Both the position numbers and the translations under genes were made by a program. From contig JAGQHR010000200.1 of the NCBI GenBank assembly GCA_020431745.1, positions 1 through 6,371 on the forward strand: a stretch of 6,371 nucleotides of DNA. Reading direction: 5' to 3'. The stretch comes from Candidatus Eiseniibacteriota bacterium. GTDB lineage: Bacteria > Eisenbacteria > RBG-16-71-46 > CAIMUX01. Positions 1-5,421 of the stretch are shown one piece after another (positions within the stretch are counted from its first letter, which is position 1; every line of letters begins with the position of its first letter). Under the pieces are notes generated by a model that was given only the letters and a program-made list of their open reading frames with translations, had not been told where the DNA came from and did no database searches.

Positions 1-84
1 CGCGCGTGCTGCCGTGACTATCAAGGCCTGCGCAATGACGAAGGCCGCGAGGAATCCCGCCGCTCTCGTTGCTGGAAACCGCAT
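1..84 (-). CDS. N-terminal signal peptide of an exported protein (3' end outside window)
   Basis: Only 28 codons are visible, too few for most ORF callers. They read MRFPATRAAG, then a hydrophobic stretch FLAAFVIAQALIV, then TAARA at the window edge. This is a typical Sec signal peptide with a basic n-region, a hydrophobic core and an AxA-type cleavage motif. The ATG at 84 is preferred over one at 105 because GGAGGGAG stands 6 nt upstream of it and nothing similar precedes 105. It is on the same strand, 65 bp after the exported barrel-like gene, so it may extend the operon or begin a new unit after the hairpin. The mature protein is outside the window and cannot be identified. Confidence 0.65.
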   Translation of the reverse strand, partial: MRFPATRAAGFLAAFVIAQALIVTAARA

Positions 85-149
85 CCGGTGCTCCCTCCCC
101 GACATGATCGGAGCCAGAATCCAGAGTCGTCCGCTCCCGGAAGGCTCGG
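85..149 (-). promoter_or_regulatory. Short intergenic leader with strong ribosome binding site
   Basis: The 65 bp between two genes include GGAGGGAG at 98-91, ending 6 nt before the ATG at 84. I see no clear -10/-35 pair. The hairpin arm at 139-149 enters its upstream end. Confidence 0.5.
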
Positions 150-166
150 TCAGAGACCGACCTCCC
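139..166 (-). terminator. Strong hairpin across the stop codon of the exported-protein gene
   Basis: On the minus strand 166-155 pairs with 151-139: twelve pairs, one of them G-U, with one bulged base at 145 and a TCT loop at 154-152. The stop codon 152-150 lies in the loop and 3' arm. No T-run follows, so it is not a classical intrinsic terminator. It may mark the 3' end of the operon, stabilise the message or slow ribosomes; the assignment is tentative. Confidence 0.35.
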
Positions 167-950
167 ATCCCACCTCGATCTGGACCTCCCACTGCCCGAA
201 GCTCTGCTTTTCGTAGGCGATGTCCTCGCCCACCCGGTGGGCGGTGTCGAGCTCGAACCACCGGCGGCGCGCGGACAAGCCGACATCCAACGGTCCGGCC
301 AACCCGTGGCGGATCGCTCCGCCGGCGCTGACCGTCCACGTCTCGATCGGCGACAGCTCGACGATCAGCGGATCGGACCCCGCAACTGGAATCTCCACGC
401 GATCGGGGTCGTAGGTGAGCCACATCCGACCCAGGCTGCCGCATCCGGTCAGTCCGAAGCCCCAAAGCCGGAGCACGCGCACGGGCACGATCGCTTCCAC
501 GGTTCGGGAACGCACGGTCGCCGCATAGGAGACCAACGGGTTCTCGGTGCGCTGTTCGTTCTCGCCCGAGACGTAGCGCGCGCCGATGCCGACGTACCGC
601 CAACCGAGCGCCAGCTCACCGCCATAGGCCGGGTGCGTGCGCGCGTCCCAGTCGTAGTGCGTCAGGTCGGAATCGGTCTGGATGCCGCCCCCGAAGACGT
701 GACCGGAGGACCAGGCGCCGAGGATCGCCGGCGCCGCGTGAGCCGGCGTCGCTACACCGACCATCGGCGCGAGAAGCACGAACGCGAGGACCGCGTTTCG
801 TATCGTGGCATGCCCTCGCCTAGTGGAATGCCTTCGTTCCGCAGCACGCCCTCGCTTCGAGGTGCGCCCTCGTTCTGAGGAGTACCCTTCCTCCATGGCA
901 TGTCCCCGTTTCGTGGCACGTGCTCCTTGGGTCGTGTGTGCTCGGCTCAT
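150..950 (-). CDS. Unrecognised exported protein, probable outer-membrane barrel, with Arg-rich hexapeptide-repeat N-terminus
   Basis: The 266-residue product has three parts. Residues 1-51 are strongly basic and built from degenerate hexapeptides (SSERGR, TSKRGR, AAERRH, STRRGH). Residues 52-72 are a hydrophobic signal-peptide core ending in ATPAHA, with probable cleavage before APAILGAW. Residues 73-266 are Gly- and aromatic-rich alternating strands (GGELALGWRYVGIGARYVSG, WTVSAGGAIRHGLAGPLDVG, WEVQIEVGWEVGL), as in small outer-membrane barrels. I recognise no named family. The start at 950 rests on the ATGA overlap with the lipoprotein gene and GGAGGA 6 nt upstream. A 50-residue n-region is much longer than normal for a Sec signal, so either the extension is tolerated or initiation also occurs at Met19 (896). 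The frame stays open upstream to 1460, but that stretch lies inside the lipoprotein gene and is a shadow. The gene is last in the coupled series. Confidence 0.78.
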   Translation of the reverse strand: MSRAHTTQGARATKRGHAMEEGYSSERGRTSKRGRAAERRHSTRRGHATIRNAVLAFVLLAPMVGVATPAHAAPAILGAWSSGHVFGGGIQTDSDLTHYDWDARTHPAYGGELALGWRYVGIGARYVSGENEQRTENPLVSYAATVRSRTVEAIVPVRVLRLWGFGLTGCGSLGRMWLTYDPDRVEIPVAGSDPLIVELSPIETWTVSAGGAIRHGLAGPLDVGLSARRRWFELDTAHRVGEDIAYEKQSFGQWEVQIEVGWEVGL

Positions 951-960
951 GGCGTGTCCT
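799..960 (-). repeat. 18-bp degenerate tandem repeat, eight to nine units, over a gene start
   Basis: Eight consecutive 18-bp units fill 942-799. Minus-strand examples are AGCACGTGCCACGAAACG (924-907) and AGGGCATGCCACGATACG (816-799), identical at 14 of 18 positions; others have diverged more. A ninth unit at 960-943, AGGACACGCCATGAGCCG, matches the last one at 13 of 18 and contains the start codon of the exported-protein gene and the stop of the lipoprotein gene. Units of 18 bp keep frame and encode basic hexapeptides of the type (S/T)xRG(H/R)x. Confidence 0.8.
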
Positions 961-1546
961 CCGGGACGAGCTCCATCCCTCCGGGGAGGATCTCGTGGGC
1001 CGCGAACTCGATCGGATGGACGACCGTCTCCATCTCCCCGCCCGGACCTTCGACTTCCTCTTCCTCGCCGAAGTAGAAGATGACGAAGAGTCCACCTTCC
1101 GGTCCCGCCGGCAGGTTCGCCTGCAGATCGAAGTCGATCTCCTGGATCAGCTTGTGGAATCCGGTCACCGACTGCGCGCCCGAAGCGAGCACCGTCGAGC
1201 CGGCCAGGATCTGCTCGATGTCTTCCGTCATGGCCAGCCGATCGACGTCGTCTTCCAGCTGGACGTCCGCGAATCCGATGGCATCGCTGTAGCGCAGCTC
1301 CATCGCGACAGCCCCCGTGAGCACCGCGCGGTAGGTGATGCGGCCGCGTGCGTGCAGCGTCACGGGCTCTCCCCACTTGGTCGGCGCGTTCGCCTCGGTG
1401 GTCAGCGACACCACGTCCAGTCGCGTCCAACGGTCTTCCAGCTCGGGAGCTTCCAGACACCCGGAGAGCGTGAACACGGCGATGGCCGCCAGCGCGACGG
1501 CGGCCACCGGACGGTGCGCGAGTACGTGTCGCAACGAACGTCTCAC
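947..1546 (-). CDS. Unrecognised lipoprotein
   Basis: This 199-residue protein begins with a textbook lipoprotein signal: basic n-region (MRRSLRHVLAHR), hydrophobic stretch and lipobox LSGC with Cys30. There is no Asp directly after the Cys, so outer-membrane sorting is plausible. The mature part is acidic and predicted mainly beta (GRITYRAVLTGAVAMELRYS, LFVIFYFGEEEEVEG), with an acidic patch at 161-167. The only Cys is the lipidated one. I recognise no family. It starts with GTG at 1546, which overlaps the NHL stop as GTGA, and ends at an ATGA overlapping the start of the next gene, so it is coupled on both sides. The context suggests a periplasm-facing accessory of the propeller or of the following barrel-like protein; that is inference. 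Confidence 0.8.
   Translation of the reverse strand: MRRSLRHVLAHRPVAAVALAAIAVFTLSGCLEAPELEDRWTRLDVVSLTTEANAPTKWGEPVTLHARGRITYRAVLTGAVAMELRYSDAIGFADVQLEDDVDRLAMTEDIEQILAGSTVLASGAQSVTGFHKLIQEIDFDLQANLPAGPEGGLFVIFYFGEEEEVEGPGGEMETVVHPIEFAAHEILPGGMELVPEDTP
957..962 (-). promoter_or_regulatory. Ribosome binding site GGAGGA fixing the start at 950
   Basis: GGAGGA lies 6 nt before the ATG at 950, inside the 3' end of the lipoprotein gene. With the ATGA overlap it makes 950 the best start, although the resulting N-terminus is an unusual Arg-rich repeat; the in-frame ATG at 896 has only a weaker GGGGA upstream. Confidence 0.75.
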
Positions 1547-3201
1547 TGGAGCTTCACCACCTTGCCGGAACGCTCCCAGTCTCCCAGGCGCACGCGATAG
1601 AGGTAGACCCCTGATCCGCCGTCATGCCCGCTTTGATCGCGGCCGTCCCAACGCAGGGCCACGCTTCCCGACGCCGCGGGCGTGCTCAGAGTGCGGATGC
1701 GGCGGCCGCTGGGATCGAACACGTCGACCTCGACATCGCCGACGACGTTCGCCGGCAGGGCCAGACGGAACTCCGTGCTGCCCACGAAGGGATTGGGATG
1801 GCTGCCGGCAAACGCCAGCGTTCCCCCCGCCATCCCGTAGCTCAGGCTCACCTCGATCCGGGAACGCGCGACGCGACCGGCGCCTTCGTACTCCGACCGT
1901 GCGGTCACCTCGACGAGGTAGTCACCCGCCGGCAGATCCTGCATTAGGTCGCGATCGGTCATCCCGACCTCGGCATCGCCGGCGCCCAAGGCGCCGACCA
2001 CGCGTTCGGCGAGGACACCGTCCGTCGTCGGATCGAGCACCCGCATCGTGACGTCGGCAGGATCGGTGAGCCGGAAGCGCGCGGTCAGACCGTCGCCCGC
2101 TTCCCGTGCCTCGAGATCCGTGACGTCGACGCCCAGATCGAACAACCGTAGTCCCGAATCCCGGGACCACTTCTCGACGAGGACGCCGGTGCCGTGTCCG
2201 GCCCAGTCCACGTGTCCGTTACGGTGATCGGTGGTGCGCACCGCGGGAATGAAGAAGTCCTTCGGTTCCTGCAGGCCGCGCAGAGTCGCCAGGGGTTCGA
2301 GCCGGCTATCGAGCTTGCGGACGCAACCATCGGACGGCGCCGTCAGATAGAGATTGCCGAATCGGTCCGTATTGAGACCGGTGACCCGACCGCCCTCGAC
2401 GCGCTGGCGCGACTCCCACTGCAGACCGTCTTCGTGGTCCTCCAGCCGGACGATCGCGCCGGTGTGGGCCTCGGCCACGTAGATCTGCGTCACCCCGTCC
2501 AGTGTCGACGCGGCGATCGCGGTCGGTCCGGCGAAACGTCCCGGACCCGTGCCGAGCCCACCGATGGAACTCACGGCGACAAATCGGCCCCCGTCGTGAT
2601 CGAAGCGCGTGATCCGGTTCGCGCCGGCCTCCACGACATACAGGCGATCGTCGGCCGGATCGAGCGGCGTTCCCGCGTCGCTCACGGTCACGTCGAACGG
2701 GCGGGACAGCCCGTCGATGCTCGCGTGCGGGATGAACCCGAGATGGTCGTATTCGATGTGCGGCTCCAGGACCACGACCCGGTCGTTCTCGGTGTCGCAG
2801 ACGAAAAGCCAACCGTCCCGTCCCACCGTCAAGCCGTGCGGACGCGAGAGCGGGCCGACCTCCGTGCCTGACCCATCGAACGCGCTGAGCGTCCCCGACC
2901 CGGTCTCGGTCACGACGATCCGGTTCCAGTCCGGGTCGGACACGACCACGAAGAACCGGGACTCGACATAGGGAAAGACATCGTAGACGTCTACGGTGCC
3001 CAGGGCAGCCACGGCATAGGGCGCCGCGAGAAGCGCCCGCTCCAGATGCTCCTCCGTGACGGAGCGATCGAGGACATCAAGACCGAGCTCCGGGGAGATC
3101 GGCGCCGGCTCGAAGGTCGCGGCCAGCGCCGCGCTCCCGCCCCAGAGCGTCATCGCCAGTCCCACCCCGAACCATCCGCTGCGGTGGTCGATGCGTCGCA
3201 T
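1543..3201 (-). CDS. Secreted NHL-repeat beta-propeller with C-terminal FlgD-Ig/T9SS-like domain
   Basis: The 552-residue product starts with a signal peptide (MRRIDHRSGW then a hydrophobic stretch, cleavage near AALA at residues 25-28). Residues about 85-320 hold NHL-type blades, for example SRPHGLTVGRDGWLFVCDTE (119-138), DDRLYVVEAGANRITRFD (184-201), TQIYVAEAHTGAIVRLED (238-255) and GRVTGLNTDRFGNLYL (271-286). A middle region (355-455) looks like an Ig-type beta domain. The end is a FlgD-Ig/T9SS sorting-like module: HPNPF at 468-472, VDVFDPSGRRIRTL (492-505), RWDGRDQSG (517-525), SGVYLYRVRLG (530-540) and the final GKVVKLQ. Such tails are common on exported proteins of FCB-group bacteria and suggest type IX secretion or surface display. 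Propellers of this kind usually bind proteins or sugars; I see no catalytic residues and no heme motif. The last codons overlap the next gene (GTGA). Confidence 0.85.
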   Translation of the reverse strand: MRRIDHRSGWFGVGLAMTLWGGSAALAATFEPAPISPELGLDVLDRSVTEEHLERALLAAPYAVAALGTVDVYDVFPYVESRFFVVVSDPDWNRIVVTETGSGTLSAFDGSGTEVGPLSRPHGLTVGRDGWLFVCDTENDRVVVLEPHIEYDHLGFIPHASIDGLSRPFDVTVSDAGTPLDPADDRLYVVEAGANRITRFDHDGGRFVAVSSIGGLGTGPGRFAGPTAIAASTLDGVTQIYVAEAHTGAIVRLEDHEDGLQWESRQRVEGGRVTGLNTDRFGNLYLTAPSDGCVRKLDSRLEPLATLRGLQEPKDFFIPAVRTTDHRNGHVDWAGHGTGVLVEKWSRDSGLRLFDLGVDVTDLEAREAGDGLTARFRLTDPADVTMRVLDPTTDGVLAERVVGALGAGDAEVGMTDRDLMQDLPAGDYLVEVTARSEYEGAGRVARSRIEVSLSYGMAGGTLAFAGSHPNPFVGSTEFRLALPANVVGDVEVDVFDPSGRRIRTLSTPAASGSVALRWDGRDQSGHDGGSGVYLYRVRLGDWERSGKVVKLQ

Positions 3202-3209
3202 GATGTTGT

Positions 3210-3215
3210 CTCCTT
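3210..3215 (-). promoter_or_regulatory. Strong ribosome binding site AAGGAG of the NHL gene
   Basis: AAGGAG on the minus strand lies 8 nt before the ATG at 3201, in the 40-bp gap after the DUF3570 stop. It fixes the start of the NHL protein and suggests independent ribosome loading at this point of the operon. Confidence 0.75.
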
Positions 3216-3241
3216 CGTGGTCCTTCGCCCCTCGACTGGGA

Positions 3242-4372
3242 TCAGAAATCCACGCTGAGTCCGGTCTCGAATACGTTCGCGGAGAAGTTGATGTCGTTGA
3301 AATACCGCTCGTAGCTGAGGGTCAGACGCGAGCTCCGCAGCCACTGGGGAGTGGCCGGGATCGCGGCGAGCCCCACCTCGAGCATGCCCCCGAAGAGATG
3401 CGCCTGAATGGGCCGCAGTCGATAGTCCCCGGTGCGATACCCGTCGATGCCGTCGGCCAGCACGTATTCGGCGCGATAGAAGTCGGCCGCTCCCTGGTCG
3501 TAGTAGCGATAGCGATAGCGTACGACCACGTTCGGCCCGACGTACTGATTGAGCTTGGCCCCGACGGTCTGCGACTGCACGCCCCAGTCGTCGGTGTAGT
3601 AGCGATAGTCGATCTGCACGCTCGATCGATTCCGGAAATACTGACTGAGCCGCAGGAACGCGTCCCGGCGATTGCGGGTCGAGGGATGCCGCTCCGGCAC
3701 CGGCCCGCCCCCCGCATAGACGTTGCGATACGGGTTGTGCTGCAACCCTTCCACCCGCTCGAGCTCACCGCCCAGCCGCACGACGGTCGTCGCGCTCAGG
3801 AGCTGAGTCAGGATGAGGCTTCCATGTGTGGTGTTCCGGTGATCGTCCGGCGTCGCGGTGTCCTGATCCGCAAGAGGTGTGATCCGATCCCACCCGTACG
3901 ATCCGCCGCCCGAGAGGTAGGTGTTGTCCTGAGCCAGGGACTGGGTCCACTCGCCATCGACCTGCTGCGCGAAGTAGTCGGACTCCTTTGAGACGTAGTA
4001 CCCGACATGAGCCGGACCGCGATCGAGCGAGGCGCGCACCTCGTTGCGAACCTTCGTGAAATCCTGGTAGGCGTCCTCACCGGAAATGGGACGGCTGGCG
4101 GTGGTGATCGCGTCGACCGCTTCGGCGCTGCCGGCCGGGGCCGCCACTCCGGGGACCGTCACCTGCTCGTGGTTGTAGCGCAGGCCCAGCTTCCAATCGT
4201 TCTGGAGCGCGACGTCATAGAACCCGTAGTGGGAGGAGACGTGCACCTTGTCCGCATCCGAGAAGAAGCGGAACAGATAGGTCGCCTCCTGATCCTCGAC
4301 TTCGAACGGATCCGCGAACGATGGGATCGCGAGCGCAACACCGGAGGCGATCAGGTACGCGACGACGTGCAT
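3242..4372 (-). CDS. DUF3570 family protein, probable outer-membrane beta-barrel
   Basis: The 376-residue product has a hydrophobic N-terminus with a likely signal-peptide cleavage after PSFA (residue 20). The rest is a long run of alternating polar/aromatic strands, such as VQIDYRYYTDDWGVQSQTVG (252-271) and VVVRYRYRYY (282-291). It ends in Phe (GLSVDF), typical of barrel proteins assembled by BAM. NPYRNVYAGG at 213-222, the RHPSTRNRRDA segment at 228-238 and YRYYTDDW at 256-263 are the conserved core of DUF3570 as I know it. It follows the DUF4266 gene, its usual neighbour. The family is uncharacterised; a surface role is inferred from topology. The start is uncertain: the ATG at 4372 gives no N-terminal basic residues and has no clear Shine-Dalgarno, while in-frame GTGs at 4381 or 4405 would add an Arg-rich n-region (starting MDRRLRRAVRS for 4405), better for a signal peptide. 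Confidence 0.85.
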   Translation of the reverse strand: MHVVAYLIASGVALAIPSFADPFEVEDQEATYLFRFFSDADKVHVSSHYGFYDVALQNDWKLGLRYNHEQVTVPGVAAPAGSAEAVDAITTASRPISGEDAYQDFTKVRNEVRASLDRGPAHVGYYVSKESDYFAQQVDGEWTQSLAQDNTYLSGGGSYGWDRITPLADQDTATPDDHRNTTHGSLILTQLLSATTVVRLGGELERVEGLQHNPYRNVYAGGGPVPERHPSTRNRRDAFLRLSQYFRNRSSVQIDYRYYTDDWGVQSQTVGAKLNQYVGPNVVVRYRYRYYDQGAADFYRAEYVLADGIDGYRTGDYRLRPIQAHLFGGMLEVGLAAIPATPQWLRSSRLTLSYERYFNDINFSANVFETGLSVDF

Positions 4373-4458
4373 CGATCTCACGGCTCGACGCAGCCGTCGG
4401 TCCACGGGAGGACAAATTCCGAGCCGTCGGGACCGGCTGGCTCCGTTCTTTGCCCGTC
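4373..4458 (-). promoter_or_regulatory. 86-bp gap before the DUF3570 gene with two GC-rich hairpins and a 9-bp repeat
   Basis: Two inverted repeats are present. One pairs 4434-4438 with 4422-4426 (AGCCG/CGGCT, 7-nt loop). The other pairs 4392-4397 with 4380-4385 (ACGGCT/AGCCGT, 6-nt loop) and ends 8 nt before the ATG at 4372. The plus-strand 9-mer AGCCGTCGG occurs at both 4392-4400 and 4422-4430, so the four arms could also pair crosswise. There is no T-run after either hairpin and no good Shine-Dalgarno before 4372. A role in termination or translational control is possible but unproven; in GC-rich DNA such stems can arise by chance. Confidence 0.35.
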
Positions 4459-4737
4459 TCAGTTGCAAGCACAGCCTCCACCGGCGCCACCCGTGCCGCC
4501 GGACGAGCCTTCCCGTGCCTCCAGCCACTTCAGCTCCCGCGTCTCCGCATCGGCCGGAGCCTCCATCGCCATGATGGGGTCGGTCAGATACTCCCGTTCG
4601 TACGGGCGCACGCGGGCACACCCGGTCCAGGTGCCGGCCAGGGCGATCGTGGTCACGAGCATCAGCCCGCAACGCGCACCCCGTCCGGTTCCCGTCCGCT
4701 TCGCCCGGCGAGTCCGGGAGCGATCGCGTGTGTTCAT
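4459..4737 (-). CDS. DUF4266 small lipoprotein with Gly-rich tail ending GGGCACN
   Basis: This 92-residue protein has a basic N-terminus (residues 1-22), a hydrophobic segment (24-38) and a lipobox-like TGC at 38-40; the -3 position is Trp, so the lipobox is not canonical. The mature part, CARVRPYEREYLTDPIM at 40-56 followed by REGSSGGTGGAGGGCACN to the end, is what I recall as the hallmark of DUF4266 proteins: a PYERE.L.DPIM block, an REG segment, then polyglycine with a terminal Cys-x-Cys-Asn. The start overlaps the stop of the TlpA-like gene (ATGA, 4737-4734), and a weak AGGGGA lies 8 nt upstream. DUF4266 genes commonly sit beside DUF3570 genes, with thioredoxins or ApbE nearby, and this locus keeps the first two partners. 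The function of the family is unknown; the terminal CxC could bind metal, be oxidised or be modified. Both terminal cysteines are present, so the protein looks intact. Confidence 0.85.
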   Translation of the reverse strand: MNTRDRSRTRRAKRTGTGRGARCGLMLVTTIALAGTWTGCARVRPYEREYLTDPIMAMEAPADAETRELKWLEAREGSSGGTGGAGGGCACN

Positions 4738-5330
4738 TCGCCTTGTCCCCTGCTCGCCGCCTGCGCGAGCGTCCGATCGATCGACTGCGAAATGGCCTTC
4801 ATCGCCGACGCACCCGACTGGGCCGTCGACAGGACGGTGTTCCCCTTGGCATCGAGGACCACGGTGTAAGGGAGGCTGGGCAGATCGAGGGCCCGGGCGA
4901 TCCCCGAGGGCCCATCTATATAGATAGGCAGCTTCACCGGGACGTCCTCGAGGAAACGCCGCAACTTATCTCCGTCGGTATCGACCGAAATCGCCGCGAA
5001 ACGCACCCCGCGCTCCTGATACGTGGCCCGCACCTGGTCCAGGAGCGGCAACTCTTTCCGACACGGTGCGCACCAGGTCGCCCAAAAGTGGACGACGGTG
5101 ACGGCTCCCTCAGGCAGCTGGGCGACCTCCCCCGCGGGCGTCTTGAGGGCGTGCCCGGCCAGCACCTGCTGCTCCTTCCCGGCGGTGGCGTTCTTGGGCG
5201 GCACCCACAGGAGCGCACCCCAGAGCACGAGCCCGCAGACCCCCGCCATCCGGAGCATCCGATCTGCACTGCCCGCCGCGCCCGGACCGCGCACCTCTCC
5301 CCGCCCTTCCTCACCGATCGTCGTCGTCAT
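4734..5330 (-). CDS. Membrane-anchored TlpA-family thiol:disulfide oxidoreductase
   Basis: This 198-residue protein has an N-terminal hydrophobic segment (about residues 27-44), probably a membrane anchor placing the rest outside the cytoplasm. A thioredoxin fold follows. The active site WCAPC is at residues 86-90 in the context HFWATWCAPCRKELP, and the cis-proline is probably P154 in LPSLPYTVVLD. TlpA/ResA-type proteins reduce or exchange protein disulfides in the envelope, classically for cytochrome c or oxidase assembly. The ATG at 5330 was chosen over an in-frame start at 5408 because AGGA (5340-5337) lies 6 nt upstream and the extra 26 residues look like translated leader. The stop overlaps the DUF4266 start in an ATGA, so the two are probably translationally coupled. 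The partner may be the lipoprotein's C-terminal CxC or the upstream cytochrome; this is inference. The family call is firm, the partner unknown. Confidence 0.88.
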   Translation of the reverse strand: MTTTIGEEGRGEVRGPGAAGSADRMLRMAGVCGLVLWGALLWVPPKNATAGKEQQVLAGHALKTPAGEVAQLPEGAVTVVHFWATWCAPCRKELPLLDQVRATYQERGVRFAAISVDTDGDKLRRFLEDVPVKLPIYIDGPSGIARALDLPSLPYTVVLDAKGNTVLSTAQSGASAMKAISQSIDRTLAQAASRGQGE

Positions 5331-5421
5331 GCCTGGTCCTTTCCTGGTCCACCTCTCGCCGGGCGCGCGATCGCGAAGACCCGCCCGCGCCCGTCGAGAG
5401 AGATGCAATCCTTCCTGAACG
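5331..5421 (-). promoter_or_regulatory. 91-bp gap before the TlpA-like gene with duplicated ribosome-binding segment
   Basis: The minus strand carries GGACCAGG twice (5350-5343 and 5339-5332) separated by AAA; the overlap of the copies creates AGGAAAGGA, and the second AGGA is correctly placed for the ATG at 5330. Upstream, 5393-5386 and 5367-5360 form an 8-bp GC-only inverted repeat (CGGGCGCG/CGCGCCCG) with an 18-nt loop and no T-run. I see no convincing promoter. Confidence 0.4.

Noticed and set aside
799..942. The repeat array as a CRISPR
   Set aside because: Units are 18 bp, directly adjacent with no spacers, degenerate, and in frame inside a gene.
951..1460. Upstream extension of the exported-protein frame to a start at 1460
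   Set aside because: The extension lies within the lipoprotein gene, whose frame has a lipobox and coupled ends; a strong ribosome binding site and the ATGA overlap mark 950 as the start.
2194..2871. 225-codon plus-strand frame antisense to the NHL gene
   Set aside because: The opposite strand has clear NHL blades with conserved residues; this frame is charged low-complexity sequence with no recognisable domain.
3056..3991. 311-codon open frame on the plus strand
   Set aside because: It is antisense to the NHL start and the DUF3570 gene, crosses the intergenic gap between them, shows no family motif and is explained by high G+C with few stop codons.
4373..4672. Long N-terminal extension of the DUF3570 frame to 4672
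   Set aside because: Most of it overlaps the DUF4266 gene in another frame and is Arg/Gly-rich shadow sequence; only the last 11 codons (from GTG 4405) remain plausible.
4007..4927. 306-codon plus-strand frame across DUF3570, DUF4266 and TlpA genes
   Set aside because: It spans three recognised minus-strand genes and their boundaries and has no signature of its own.
5331..5408. Start of the TlpA-like protein at 5408
   Set aside because: There is no good ribosome binding site there, the extra 26 residues cover the leader duplication and GC inverted repeat, and the ATG at 5330 has AGGA at ideal spacing.
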